Notes: generated from the letters alone by a model not told the origin. A stretch of 64,000 nt of DNA from Rhizobium sp. 11515TR (GCF_002277895.1 NZ_CP022998.1:1903501-1967500); one strand, 5' to 3'; shown: positions 19,155 through 28,822, numbered from the stretch's first letter. A program made the numbers and translations.

Positions 19155-19748
19155 TCAGACCTGCGGCTTCATCGCCGGAAAATCGGGGAAATGCTTCTCG
19201 AACTTGCGTGCCCAGTCCGTCAATCCCGGATAGTCCGCTTCCCATTGCCCTTCGAAGCGGAGCTGCAGATAGCCGATGAGAGAGGCAAGCGCGAAGTGAC
19301 CCGCATGCAGCTTCTTGCCGATCTTCGGCGGCTCGGCGTCGAGATGGGTGAGGGCGCGGCTGACCTTCGTCCACTGCCGGTCGATCCAGGGCTGATGCTG
19401 CTTCTCGGGCTCGCGAAGGCGCCGTTCGTAGACGATAGACAGCAGGCACTCGTTAGTGCCGTCGATCAGCGCTTCCAGAACTTCGATCTCCGTGCGCTTG
19501 CCCTTCTTCGATGGATAGAGCCCGCCTTCGCGCCGGTCGAAATAATGCATGATGGCGCGGCTGTCGAAAATCGCCTCGCCGTCGCCGGTTAGTAAGGTCG
19601 GGATCTTGCCGAGCGGGTTGTTGTCGATCAGCAGCGTCGGCCCGGCATTCGTGTCGACATGGATCTCCTCGAGCTTGATGCCGAGATGGCGTGCCGCCAT
19701 GCGCACCTTGCTGGAGAAGGGGGAGGTGGACGAGCAAAGAAGTCTCAT
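19155..19748 (-). CDS. Glutathione S-transferase family protein
   Basis: The 197-residue product has the thioredoxin-fold N-terminal domain (MRLLCSSTSPFSSKVRMAARHLG) with SSTSPFSSK in the active-site loop, NPLGKIPTLL with the cis-proline and DSRAIMHYFD with the glutathione-binding Asp-Ser pair. The C-terminal helical domain follows from about residue 85. It probably conjugates or reduces electrophiles with glutathione in the cytoplasm; the substrate is unknown. It converges on the outer membrane protein gene and lies 28 bases downstream of rlmJ on the same strand. Confidence 0.92.
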   Translation of the reverse strand: MRLLCSSTSPFSSKVRMAARHLGIKLEEIHVDTNAGPTLLIDNNPLGKIPTLLTGDGEAIFDSRAIMHYFDRREGGLYPSKKGKRTEIEVLEALIDGTNECLLSIVYERRLREPEKQHQPWIDRQWTKVSRALTHLDAEPPKIGKKLHAGHFALASLIGYLQLRFEGQWEADYPGLTDWARKFEKHFPDFPAMKPQV

Positions 19749-19776
19749 GAAATCACCTGTAGGTATGTGGGAAAAT

Positions 19777-20628
19777 TCAATGCTCGCCGCGCAGCCAGAA
19801 GGCGCGCTGCGAGGCGAAGCGGTCCTGCGCCAGAATATCCTTCAAGGCCGGTAACAGTGCATGCAGTTCGTCCTTCAGCGTGAAGGGCGGGTTGACGATG
19901 ATAAGGCCGGAGCCGGTAAGCCCGGTGAAGCCGCGGTCGCTTTTGACGCTCAGCTCGGCGCAGAGCATCTTCGGAATTTCGAGCGCCTGCAGCGCCTCGT
20001 GGAAAGGCTTGATAGGCGCATCCTTCTTGATCGGATACCAGAGGCAATAGGTACCGCCAGGAAAGCGGCGCCAAGCCTTTGCGAGGCCGTCGATCAGCCG
20101 CTCATATTCGCCTTCCTCTTCGAAAGGCGGATCGACGAGCACGATGCCGCGCTTCTCCTTCGGCGGCAGATGTGCGCCGAGTGCCAGCCAGCCGTCCAGT
20201 TCGGTGATGCGTGCATGATGATCGCCCTCGAACAGGCGGTGCAGCCGCTGAAAATCATCCGGGTGCAGCTCCATCGCCGAAAGCCGGTCCTGCGGGCGAA
20301 ACAGCATGCGGGCGAGCTTGGGCGAGCCGGGATAGAGCCTGACGCCGCCTTCGGGGTTCAATTCTCTTATGGCGGCAAGATAGGGCTCCAGCAGATCGGC
20401 GACCTGCGGTACGAGCTCCGTTTCCAGCACCCTGCCGATGCCATCGCGCCATTCGCCGGTCTTCTGGGCTTCCTCGGACGACAGATCGTAAAGCCCGAGG
20501 CCGGCATGGGTATCGAGAACGCGAAAGGCCTTGTCCTTGTTCTGCATGTAGCGGACGAGGCGCGCGAGGATTGCGTGTTTCAAGACATCGGCAAAATTGC
20601 CCGCGTGGTAGATGTGCCGATAGTTCAT
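19777..20628 (-). CDS. rlmJ: 23S rRNA (adenine(2030)-N(6))-methyltransferase
   Basis: The 283-residue product is RlmJ, which methylates A2030 of 23S rRNA using S-adenosylmethionine. The N-terminus MNYRHIYHAGNFADVLKHA is diagnostic. The SAM-binding VLDTHAGLGLYDL motif lies near 45, and the catalytic DPPF motif in VLVDPPFEEEGEYERL near 165. I preferred the ATG at 20628 over one six codons upstream because the family begins at this point. It is divergent from the molybdopterin oxidoreductase gene. Confidence 0.95.
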   Translation of the reverse strand: MNYRHIYHAGNFADVLKHAILARLVRYMQNKDKAFRVLDTHAGLGLYDLSSEEAQKTGEWRDGIGRVLETELVPQVADLLEPYLAAIRELNPEGGVRLYPGSPKLARMLFRPQDRLSAMELHPDDFQRLHRLFEGDHHARITELDGWLALGAHLPPKEKRGIVLVDPPFEEEGEYERLIDGLAKAWRRFPGGTYCLWYPIKKDAPIKPFHEALQALEIPKMLCAELSVKSDRGFTGLTGSGLIIVNPPFTLKDELHALLPALKDILAQDRFASQRAFWLRGEH

Positions 20629-20709
20629 TGTCGGTGAAGTCCGCATGAATTGTTGAGATGGGCCGGATTGTCTCTAGTGGCCGGTCTCCGCTTGAAATAT
20701 ACAAACCTC

Positions 20710-22832
20710 ATGAACATTGCGACCCCCATCCAAGCCAAATCGCGCATCGGCCATACAGCCTGTCCGCATGACTGTCCCTCCACCTGCGCGCTGGAGGTCG
20801 ATCTGACTGAAGACGGCAGGATCGGCCGGGTTCGCGGCGCCAACGACCATTCCTACACCTCCGGCGTCATATGCGCCAAAGTCGCCCGCTATGCCGAGCG
20901 GCTTTACCATCCCGATCGCCTGATGAAGCCGCTCCGCCGCGCCGGCGTCAAGGGCGGGGGCGCTGGCAGGAGCTCTCCTGGGATGCGGCGCTGGATGAAA
21001 TCGCCGAAGCCTTCATCAAGGCCGAAGCCAAGGACGGCAGCGAGGCGATCTGGCCCTATTTCTATGCCGGCACGATGGGATGGGTGCAGCGCGATTCCAT
21101 CGAGCGGCTGCGCCATGCCAAGCGTTATTCCGGCTTCTTCTCGTCGATCTGCACCAATCCGGCCTGGACGGGCTTCACCATGGCGACGGGCGTGCTGCGC
21201 GGTCCCGATCCGCGCGAGATGGGCCGCACCGATTGCATCGTCATCTGGGGTACCAATGCGGTTGCCACCCAGGTCAACGTTATGACCCATGCGGTGAAGT
21301 CCCGCAAGGAACGCGGCGCGAAGATCGTCGTCATCGATATCTACGACAATCCGACGATGAAGCAGGCCGACATGGCCTTGATCGTCAAGCCGGGTACGGA
21401 TGCGGCCCTTGCCTGCGCCGTCATGCACATCGCCTTCCGTGACGGCTACGCCGACCGCGATTACATGGCCAAATATGCCGACGATCCCGCTGGCCTCGAA
21501 GAGCATTTGAAATCGAAGACCCCGGCATGGGCTGCCGCTATCACCGGCCTTTCGGTCGATGAGATAGAAGCCTTCGCCAAGCTCGTGGGGACGACGAAGA
21601 AGACCTATTTCCGCCTCGGCTACGGCTTTACCCGTCAGCGCAACGGCGCGATCGCCATGCATGCAGCGGCGTCGGTCGCCACTGTTCTCGGTTCCTGGCA
21701 ATATGAGGGTGGCGGCGCCTTTCATTCGAACAGCGATATCTTCCGCATGGACGCGAGCGAACTCACCGGCCGCGCCATGAAGGATCAGGATATCCGCATG
21801 ATCGATCAGTCGCAGATCGGCCGCGCCTTGACCGGCGATGCCGTGGCGCTGCGTCATCGCGGCCCGGTGACTGCCATGCTGATCCAGAACACCAATCCGG
21901 TGAATATCGCGCCGGAGCAGCGGCTGGTGAAGCGCGGCTTTGCCCGCTCCGACCTCTTCGTGGCGGTACACGAGCAGTTCATGACCGATACGGCCGAGAT
22001 GGCCGATATTGTGATCCCCGCCACCATGTTCGTCGAGCATGACGACATCTACCGCGCCGGCGGGCAGAACCACATCCTGCTCGGTCCCAAGCTCGTCGAG
22101 CCGCCGCCGACCGTTCGCAGCAATCTTTTCGTCATCGAGGAACTTGGCAAACGCCTCGGCGTCTCGGATCGTCCCGGTTTCGGCTTCTCTGCCCGCGAGA
22201 TGATCGACCGGGTTCTGTCGAGGAGCGGCCTGCCGGACTACGATTATTTCCTCGAGCACAAATGGTTCGACCGTCAGCCGGATTTCGAGGAGGCTCATTT
22301 CATCAATGGCTTTGCCCATCCCGACGGCAAGTTCCGGTTCCGTCCCGATTGGACGAACCAGCCGGCGCCGAACCGCCCGCCAGCATCAATCGGTCTGCTC
22401 GGCCCTCATATCGAGCTTCCGGAGTTTCCGGATCAGGTCGATGTTATCGAGGTGGCCGACCCCGAGCATCCGTTCCGGCTCGCAACTTCGCCATCGCGCA
22501 ACTTCCTGAATTCGAGTTTCGCGGAAACGAAGACATCGCGGCAGAAGGAAGGGCGCCCCGAGGTGATGATCAATCCGGCCGATGCCGAGCGGCTTGAGAT
22601 TGCTCATGGCGAACTCGTTCGCATCGGCAATACACGCGGTGATATCCGCCTGCATGCGCGCGTGACGACGGAAGTGAAGCCGGGCGTGCTGATTGCTGAA
22701 GGGCTCTGGCCGAACAACGCTCACGTTGACGGCGAGGGCATCAATGTGCTCACTGGTGCCGATCCGGTCGCTCCCTATGGCGGCGCGGCTGTCCACGATA
22801 ATAAGGTATGGCTTTGCAAGGACGTGGCATGA
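20710..22832 (+). pseudogene. Molybdopterin oxidoreductase, frame broken by one base
   Basis: The intact product would be about 707 residues. It starts at 20710 with a [4Fe-4S] domain (TACPHDCPSTCALEV and GVICAK supply four cysteines). The frame continues to the G-run at 20956-20960, and the bis-MGD catalytic body then continues in another frame to 22832 (RWQELSWDAALDEIAEAF onward). Restoring one G in the five-G tract joins the halves exactly at the family's conserved Gly-Arg-Trp. Downstream motifs such as VIWGTNAVATQ, GYGFTRQRNGA and the C-terminal MINPADAERLEI domain are intact. The family oxidises or reduces small molecules in the DMSO reductase class; the substrate is unknown. It ends overlapping nudK by four bases. 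The break may be a real mutation or a sequence error. Confidence 0.85.
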
Positions 22833-23422
22833 GTAAATTCGAAAAGGCGAAGGCCGAAATCGTCAGCGAAAGGACGCTGGCGGATCAATGGACTCGGCTG
22901 AGCACATTCGAGGTCGACTACACGGATTCGCGGGGTGAAAAGCATCGCCTGAAGCGCGAGGTCTATCATCGCACGCCGGCCGCCTGCATCCTGCTTTATG
23001 ATCCTAGCCATGAAACGGTGGTGCTTGTTCGGCAACACCGTCTGCCGTCGCAGCTTGTCGGCCTGCCGGAGAGAATGATCGAGGTGCCCGCCGGCCTGCT
23101 CGACGGCGATGATCCGGAAGCGGCGATCCGCCGCGAAGCCATGGAAGAGACCGGTTTTCGCGTACGCGACGTCCGTTTCCTCTTCAGGTCGATGACGTCG
23201 CCCGGTTCCTCGACCGAGGTCATCCATTTCTTCGCCGCCGTGATCGATACCTCCGACCGTGTCACCGATGGCGGCGGCCTTGCGGAGGAGCATGAGGATA
23301 TCGAGGTGCTGGAAGTTCGCCTGTCCGATGCGATTGTCATGATCGAGAAGGGCGACATCTACGATGCCAAGACGATCATGCTGCTGCAATGGGCAGCTTT
23401 GAATGTCGCCAGCTTGAGATAG
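22829..23422 (+). CDS. nudK: NUDIX hydrolase, NudK-type GDP-mannose pyrophosphatase
   Basis: The 197-residue product has a Nudix box (AGLLDGDDPEAAIRREAMEE followed by TGF) that follows the NudK form, with one residue fewer before the acidic position than in ADP-ribose pyrophosphatases. The flanking REVYHRTPAACILLYD and FFAAVIDTSDRVTDGGGL segments also match NudK. NudK hydrolyses GDP-mannose and related sugar nucleotides to GMP and sugar phosphate, needing Mg2+. The ATG at 22829 overlaps the preceding stop (ATGA), so translation is coupled to the oxidoreductase. A frameshift there would end translation early and could lower nudK expression. Confidence 0.9.
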   Translation: MSKFEKAKAEIVSERTLADQWTRLSTFEVDYTDSRGEKHRLKREVYHRTPAACILLYDPSHETVVLVRQHRLPSQLVGLPERMIEVPAGLLDGDDPEAAIRREAMEETGFRVRDVRFLFRSMTSPGSSTEVIHFFAAVIDTSDRVTDGGGLAEEHEDIEVLEVRLSDAIVMIEKGDIYDAKTIMLLQWAALNVASLR

Positions 23423-23507
23423 ACCACCGGGTGAGCGGGAGCTTTGTGAAAACTCTGCTCGCCATTCATCACAATGTCACGAATCGAGCTTACCGGGGCG
23501 TGCTGGC

Positions 23508-23529
23508 CGGAAACATTCGAATGTTTCCG
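23508..23529. promoter_or_regulatory. Perfect 22-bp palindrome upstream of phnM
   Basis: Each half-site is CGGAAACATTC, and the two halves are exact reverse complements with no spacer. It ends 40 bases before the phnM start. Such perfect symmetry suggests the operator of a dimeric regulator, or a cruciform or hairpin in the leader. Confidence 0.7.
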
Positions 23530-23569
23530 AGCCTCCTTCGATCATGGACGCTGTTTCAGGAGAAAGCCG

Positions 23570-24739
23570 ATGTGGCTCAGCAATTTCACGCTCGTTCTTC
23601 CCAATGAAGTCGTCGAAAAGGGCGCGGTTCGCATCAAGGACGGCGTGATTGCCGAGATCCGCTCGGAGCCGGTGGAGCAGCCGACGTTCGACGGCGGTGG
23701 CCGTTTGCTGATGCCGGGCTTCGTCGACCTGCATTGTGACATGGTGGAGCGCGAGATCGCGCCGCGGCCGAATGCGATGATGCCGATCGATTTCGGCATT
23801 CACGAGCTGGACAAGAAGCTGGCGGCGGCCGGCGTCACCACGGCCTTTGCGGCGCTCTCTTTTGCGACCGAAAGCGTCTATGGCCACGTTCGCTCGCTCG
23901 AAACCACCTCGGCTGTCATTCGCGGCATCGGCAGCCTGCGCGACGAGCTCCTGATCGACCACCGTGTCCATGCACGCTACGAAATCACCAATCTCGGCGC
24001 GGCGCCGACCCTGGAGCGGCTGCTGGAGGAGGGCTCCGTCGACATGGTTTCCCTGACCGACCATACACCGGGGCAGGGGCAGTATAATGATATCGAAAGC
24101 TATGTCCGCAGCATGTCAGAGCGCCGCTCCATGTCGCGGGAGGCCGCCGAGGAAGTGGTCGCACAGCGCATCGCGCAGCGCCAGGATCCGGAGATCGAGC
24201 GCAAGCTCCATGACGTGGTCGAACTTGCGCTGAAGCACAAGCTATCGCTCGCCTCACATGATGACGACAGTGCCGAAAAGGTCGCGGCGATGCACGATCT
24301 CGGCGTGACGATCAGTGAATTTCCGGTGACGGGACCAGCGGCCGAAGAAGCCTGCCGTCGCGGTCTCTGGACCTTGATGGGAGCGCCGAACGCGCTGCGC
24401 GGCCAGTCGATGTCCGGCAACCTCAGTGCCCTGGATGCGGCGCGCGCCGGCTTGCTCGGCATCATCGCAGCCGATTATCACCCGGCGGCCTTCGTGCCCG
24501 CGATCTTCAAGATTGCGGACGTAGTTTCCGGTGGTCTGCCGGCAGCGGTTGCAACCGCAACTTCCAATGCTGCCCGTTCGGCCGGTCTGACGGATCGCGG
24601 TGAGATTGCCGTGGGCCAGCTTGCCGATCTGGTCGCCGTCGAGCCCGGCTCGGTTCACCGCATCCGCGCCACCTTTCGCGGCGGCCGTATCGTCTATAGC
24701 GATGGCACGCTGCACCCGTTGATGGCGATTGCGGCTTGA
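23570..24739 (+). CDS. phnM: Alpha-D-ribose 1-methylphosphonate 5-triphosphate diphosphatase (PhnM), orphan copy
   Basis: The 389-residue product is an amidohydrolase-fold PhnM, which removes pyrophosphate from the phosphonate-ribose triphosphate intermediate of the C-P lyase pathway. The metal-binding motif MPGFVDLHCDMVE is near residue 55, DHTPGQGQY near 170, SHDDDS near 230 and the late Asp in GIIAADYHPAA near 310. I chose the ATG at 23570 because AGGAG lies just upstream. No other phn gene is in the window; the family normally sits in a phn operon. It may be a second copy, or one used for a related nucleotide. Confidence 0.92.
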   Translation: MWLSNFTLVLPNEVVEKGAVRIKDGVIAEIRSEPVEQPTFDGGGRLLMPGFVDLHCDMVEREIAPRPNAMMPIDFGIHELDKKLAAAGVTTAFAALSFATESVYGHVRSLETTSAVIRGIGSLRDELLIDHRVHARYEITNLGAAPTLERLLEEGSVDMVSLTDHTPGQGQYNDIESYVRSMSERRSMSREAAEEVVAQRIAQRQDPEIERKLHDVVELALKHKLSLASHDDDSAEKVAAMHDLGVTISEFPVTGPAAEEACRRGLWTLMGAPNALRGQSMSGNLSALDAARAGLLGIIAADYHPAAFVPAIFKIADVVSGGLPAAVATATSNAARSAGLTDRGEIAVGQLADLVAVEPGSVHRIRATFRGGRIVYSDGTLHPLMAIAA

Positions 24740-24768
24740 GGAAGATTGTGAGGGTGAGACATCTGGCA

Positions 24769-24816
24769 CCCCTCATCCGCCCTTCGGGCACCTCCTCCCC
24801 GAGGGGAGAAGGAGGG
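24769..24816. repeat. RIME-type intergenic palindrome, copy 1
   Basis: CCCCTCATCCGCCCTTCGGG, then a CTCCTCCCCGAGGGGAGAAG hairpin, is the classical rhizobial intergenic mosaic element. It lies after phnM in inverted orientation to the copy at 24939-24989. Confidence 0.85.
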
Positions 24817-24938
24817 TCGCTATAAACGCCGATCCCGGCAAAAAGCACTTTGCCGGGAAGACCAGACTTCCGCCTTCAAAGGAAGTTGCATAACCCTAAA
24901 CGCGATGGCTTTGCTGAAATGGGAGCACCTGAAGCGCT

Positions 24939-24989
24939 TCTCCCTTCCCCCCTTGGGGAGAAGGTGCCCGAAGGGCGGATGAGGGGGCG
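24939..24989. repeat. RIME-type intergenic palindrome, copy 2 (inverted)
   Basis: CCCCTTGGGGAGAAGGTGCC followed by CGAAGGGCGGATGAGGGGG is the reverse orientation of the element at 24769. With that copy it brackets about 120 bases of unique sequence between phnM and purN. Confidence 0.85.
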
Positions 24990-25011
24990 TTTAGCCACAG
25001 AAATTCCCTAT

Positions 25012-25683
25012 TTAACCTGCGTCCCCAAGCAGTGATATGATCTGACGCCCATCGACAGCAAGCGTTTTGCCAAGGCTCACCGCCTTGCCGTCTTCCATCC
25101 TGACCTTGCCTTCCGCCAGCAGCCGCAGCGATTGCGGATAGATCTGATGCTCGACCGTCAGCACGCGGGCGGCGAGACTATCGGCAGTATCGTCGCTGAG
25201 CACGGGCACGGCCGCCTGGCCGATGACCGGGCCTTCATCCATGCCTTCGGTGACGAAATGCACGGTGCAGCCGGCAATGCGCATGCCGACCTCGATGGCG
25301 CGCTGATGCGTGTGCAGGCCAGGGAAAAGCGGTAGCAGAGAGGGATGGATGTTGATGATCCGGCCCTCGTAAGCCTGAATGAAGCGGCCGGAGAGCAGTC
25401 GCATATAGCCGGCAAGGCAGATGATATCGGGCGAGAGGGCTTCCAGCTGCGAAAGGATCGCCTCTTCATGGGCTTCCTTGCTGGCAAATTCCTTGCGCAC
25501 GAAGGCGAAGGTCGCGATGCCTTCCGCGGCAGCTTTCGCAAGCCCGCCGGCATCCGCCTTGTCGGAGACGACGCCGACGATCTCGGCCGGGTAGTCCGCT
25601 GCCTTCGTGGCCTTCAGAAGAGCCAGCATGTTGGAGCCGCCGCCCGAGATGAAGACGACGACGCGTTTGCGCGGCGTGGTCAT
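25012..25683 (-). CDS. purN: Phosphoribosylglycinamide formyltransferase
   Basis: The 223-residue product uses 10-formyltetrahydrofolate to formylate GAR in de novo purine synthesis. [16 protein letters not shown] at the N-terminus binds the phosphate, [10 protein letters not shown] and the catalytic segment [12 protein letters not shown] (Asn and His) lie near 110, and [15 protein letters not shown] carries the catalytic Asp. The gene overlaps the upstream purM by four bases, the usual purMN operon of alphaproteobacteria. Confidence 0.97.
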   Translation of the reverse strand: MTTPRKRVVVFISGGGSNMLALLKATKAADYPAEIVGVVSDKADAGGLAKAAAEGIATFAFVRKEFASKEAHEEAILSQLEALSPDIICLAGYMRLLSGRFIQAYEGRIINIHPSLLPLFPGLHTHQRAIEVGMRIAGCTVHFVTEGMDEGPVIGQAAVPVLSDDTADSLAARVLTVEHQIYPQSLRLLAEGKVRMEDGKAVSLGKTLAVDGRQIISLLGDAG

Positions 25684-26753
25684 AGAGCGAGCGTGCCCTT
25701 GTAGACGGTGCCGGCAGCGCCTTCCTCGCGGGCAATCATGCGGCCGAGCGTAACGACTACTTCGCCTTCGGCCTCAAGCACGGCCTTCACGGCCTCGACA
25801 TTCTCTTGAGCGACGACGGCGATCATGCCGATGCCGCAGTTGAAGGTGCGCAGCATTTCCTTGGCCTCGACGCCACCCGTCTTGGCAAGCCAGGAGAAGA
25901 CCGGCGGAACCTTGACGGCGGCAAGATCGATTTCGGCAGCCAGATGCTTCGGCAGTACGCGCGGAATATTCTCCGGAAAGCCGCCGCCGGTAATGTGTGC
26001 AAGCGCCTTGAGAGCATGGGTTTCTCGGATGGCCTTGAGCAGCGGCTTTACATAGATGCGCGTCGGCGTCAGCAATGCTTCGCCGAGCGCCTTGCCTTCG
26101 GCGAAGGGAGCCGGCGCATCCCAGCCAAGCCCGGAAAGCTCGACGATCTTGCGTACCAGGGAGAAGCCGTTGGAATGAACGCCTGATGAGGCAAGGCCGA
26201 GGATGATATCGCCTTCGGCAATATCGCCCGACGGCAGCAGCTGGCCGCGCTCGGCGGCACCGACGGCAAAACCCGCCAGATCGTAATCGCCGTGGGAATA
26301 CATGCCCGGCATCTCAGCCGTTTCGCCGCCGATCAGCGCACAGCCAGCGTCGCGGCAGCCGGCCGCGATGCCGCCGACGATCGCCGCACCCTGGTCCGGG
26401 TCGAGTTTGCCGGTGGCGAAGTAGTCGAGGAAGAACAGCGGCTCGGCGCCCTGGACGACCAGATCGTTGACGCACATGGCAACGAGGTCGATGCCGACGG
26501 TGTCATGATAGTTCGCGTCGATCGCGATCTTCAGCTTGGTGCCGACGCCGTCATTGGCGGCAACCAGAACCGGATCGGTGAAGCCGGCGGCCTTGAGGTC
26601 GAACAGGCCGCCGAAGCCGCCGATCTCGCCATCCGCACCCGGCCGGCGCGTCGAACGGACGGCGGGCTTGATCTTTTCGACGAGCAGGTTGCCGGCGTCG
26701 ATATCGACGCCGGCGTCGCTATAGGTCAGACCGTTTTTTCCAGACTGGCTCAT
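25680..26753 (-). CDS. purM: Phosphoribosylformylglycinamidine cyclo-ligase
   Basis: The 357-residue product is AIR synthetase, the fifth step of purine synthesis. Visible are [20 protein letters not shown], the VGTKLKIA motif, [34 protein letters not shown] and [15 protein letters not shown], all diagnostic. I chose the ATG at 26753, which follows a CGGAGG ribosome-binding site; 53 further open codons upstream are not coding. It leads purMN and is divergent from the PerM-like gene across 222 bases. Confidence 0.97.
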   Translation of the reverse strand: MSQSGKNGLTYSDAGVDIDAGNLLVEKIKPAVRSTRRPGADGEIGGFGGLFDLKAAGFTDPVLVAANDGVGTKLKIAIDANYHDTVGIDLVAMCVNDLVVQGAEPLFFLDYFATGKLDPDQGAAIVGGIAAGCRDAGCALIGGETAEMPGMYSHGDYDLAGFAVGAAERGQLLPSGDIAEGDIILGLASSGVHSNGFSLVRKIVELSGLGWDAPAPFAEGKALGEALLTPTRIYVKPLLKAIRETHALKALAHITGGGFPENIPRVLPKHLAAEIDLAAVKVPPVFSWLAKTGGVEAKEMLRTFNCGIGMIAVVAQENVEAVKAVLEAEGEVVVTLGRMIAREEGAAGTVYKGTLAL

Positions 26754-26975
26754 GCTTCCGCCTCCGATGGCCGCCCATCCATTATGACAGGGCTTTGATC
26801 GGCTCGCCATTGCATGATAGGGGCCTTTATGCAAGGCGCAAGCGCCGCAACACTCCCGATTTTCCCCGCTTCCCATTGCCCTGGGCAGATTTCCGGCCGC
26901 AGACTTGACCATAATTGCGGCATCATCCTATGTCCTAAGCACACGGAAAACGGGCGCGGAGCAACGGGGAAGACG

Positions 26976-28106
26976 ATGGAGCAAAAGGTCAGCGGGGCGA
27001 GCCTCAAGCGTCAAGTCACCTTCTGGGTGATCGTGCTCGTCGTCTTCATCGCCTTTATCTATATCTTCAGTACGATCCTGCTGCCGTTCATCGCCGGCAT
27101 GGCGGTGGCCTATTTCCTCGATCCGGTCGCCGACCGGCTGGAGCGGATCGGCCTCAGCCGCCTGATGGCGACGGTGGTGATCCTCGTCTCCTTCGTGCTG
27201 ATCTTCGCGCTGGCGCTGACGATCTTCATCCCGATCATCGTCAATCAGTTCAACGATTTCATCCAGCACATTCCGACCTATGTGCAGCAGATACAACAGC
27301 TGATCGCCAAGGCGCAGACGATGGTGCTGCCGGATTGGATCCGCAACCAGCTCGGCGCAATCAAGGACAATTTCTCCAGCATCATGTCCGAAGGTTTGGG
27401 CTTCGTCGGCGGTCTGTTCGCGCAGCTCTGGAGCTCGGGCAAGGCGCTGGTCAATATCATCTCGCTGATGGTCGTCACACCCGTCGTCGCCTTCTATATG
27501 CTGCTCGACTGGGATCGGATGGTCGCCAAGGTAGACGACTGGATCCCGCGCGATCATGTCGCCACCGTCCGTCAGATTGCCCGCGAGATCGATCAGGCAA
27601 TCGCAGGCTTCATCCGGGGGCAGGGTTCGCTCTGCATAATCCTCGGAGTTTACTACGGCGTCGGTCTCTCGCTGGTCGGCCTGAACTTCGGCCTGCTGAT
27701 TGGCCTTTTTGCCGGTATGATCAGCTTCATTCCCTATGTCGGTTCGATGGTCGGCCTCGTTCTGGCCGTCGGCGTCGCACTGGTTCAGTTCTGGCCGGAT
27801 TATCTCTGGGTCGGCCTGACGCTCGTCGTCTTTTTCACTGGGCAGTTTCTGGAAGGCAATGTGCTGCAGCCGAAGCTCGTCGGCGAAAGCGTCGGCCTGC
27901 ATCCGGTTTGGCTGATGTTCGCCCTTTTTGCCTTTGGCGCGCTCTTCGGCTTCGTTGGGCTGCTGATAGCCGTTCCTGCCGCTGCCGCCTGCGGCGTTCT
28001 TGTCCGTTTCGCCCTTTCGCGCTACCTTCAGAGCGATCTCTATTACGGACGCTCGGAAGCGGGCAAGGCGCGCAGAGCCAAGGCCGGCAAGACCGAGAAT
28101 AGCTAG
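26976..28106 (+). CDS. AI-2E/PerM-family membrane protein
   Basis: The 376-residue product has about eight membrane spans with the large extracytoplasmic helical region (about 80-170) between the second and third, as in the PerM/TqsA family. Typical pieces are LLPFIAGMAVAYFLDPVADR near the start and GLFAGMISFIPYVGSMVG in the C-terminal half. The family includes exporters of autoinducer-2 and sodium/proton antiporters; the substrate cannot be inferred. The start at 26976 is the family's normal N-terminus. It is 2 bases from hdaA and clearly cotranscribed. Confidence 0.9.
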   Translation: MEQKVSGASLKRQVTFWVIVLVVFIAFIYIFSTILLPFIAGMAVAYFLDPVADRLERIGLSRLMATVVILVSFVLIFALALTIFIPIIVNQFNDFIQHIPTYVQQIQQLIAKAQTMVLPDWIRNQLGAIKDNFSSIMSEGLGFVGGLFAQLWSSGKALVNIISLMVVTPVVAFYMLLDWDRMVAKVDDWIPRDHVATVRQIAREIDQAIAGFIRGQGSLCIILGVYYGVGLSLVGLNFGLLIGLFAGMISFIPYVGSMVGLVLAVGVALVQFWPDYLWVGLTLVVFFTGQFLEGNVLQPKLVGESVGLHPVWLMFALFAFGALFGFVGLLIAVPAAAACGVLVRFALSRYLQSDLYYGRSEAGKARRAKAGKTENS

Positions 28107-28108
28107 AC

Positions 28109-28822
28109 ATGACCGACGCAAAGAACGCTGATCTAAGGCGCAAGGCCGCCGAGCAGCTGCCCTTGGCCTTTACGCATGATCCCGCAACCGGCCGCGACGA
28201 TCTGCTCGTCGCCGATCCCTTGAGCGCGGCTGTGAAGATCGTCGATTCCTGGCCGCACTGGCCGTCGCCGGTGGTGATCCTGGCCGGTCCTGTCGGGTCG
28301 GGCAAATCGCATCTTGCGAGCATCTGGACCGAGCGGTGCGGCGCCGTCCACATTCATCCCGTTGCCGGCTCCGATGCTGCAGTCGCAGCGGCGAACGGTC
28401 CCGTCATCTTCGAAGACGTGGATCGTCTCGGTTTTGACGATACCGAGCTCTTTCATGTCATCAACAGCGTGCGCGAAAACGGCACCAGCCTCTTGATGAC
28501 GAGCCGGCTCTGGCCGATGTCATGGCCCGTGACGCTGCCCGACCTGCGGTCCCGCCTGAAGGCTGCGACGGTGGTCGAGATCGGCGAGCCGGACGAGGAA
28601 TTGCTGTCGCAGGTGATCGTCAAGCTCTTCGCCGACCGCCAGCTTTATATCGATGACAAACTCGTCCTCTATATCGTCAATCGCATGGAGCGTTCCCTGA
28701 ACGCGGCGCAGCTGATCGTCGACAGGCTGGACCGGCTGGCATTGGCGCGAGGGACAAGGATCACGCGCCTATTGGCCGCCGAGGTCTTGAACGAGCTGGG
28801 TGGCTCCGGTCAGCCGGATTGA
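28109..28822 (+). CDS. hdaA: DnaA regulatory inactivator HdaA (Hda homologue)
   Basis: The 237-residue product is a DnaA-like AAA+ protein without a DNA-binding domain IV. The N-terminal QLPLAF hexapeptide is the sliding-clamp binding motif that brings Hda to DnaN so it can stimulate ATP hydrolysis by DnaA and stop over-initiation. The Walker A motif GPVGSGKSHL is near residue 60 and Walker B (VIFEDVDRL) near 100. The arginine finger region is in LPDLRSRLKAATVVEI. It directly follows the PerM-like gene, and ppk follows 75 bases later. Confidence 0.93.
   Translation: MTDAKNADLRRKAAEQLPLAFTHDPATGRDDLLVADPLSAAVKIVDSWPHWPSPVVILAGPVGSGKSHLASIWTERCGAVHIHPVAGSDAAVAAANGPVIFEDVDRLGFDDTELFHVINSVRENGTSLLMTSRLWPMSWPVTLPDLRSRLKAATVVEIGEPDEELLSQVIVKLFADRQLYIDDKLVLYIVNRMERSLNAAQLIVDRLDRLALARGTRITRLLAAEVLNELGGSGQPD

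Noticed and set aside
20904..22319. Open frame of 471 codons antisense to the molybdopterin oxidoreductase gene
   Set aside because: I considered it as an alternative to the frameshifted gene, but its sequence is shadow-like and the sense strand shows all family motifs.
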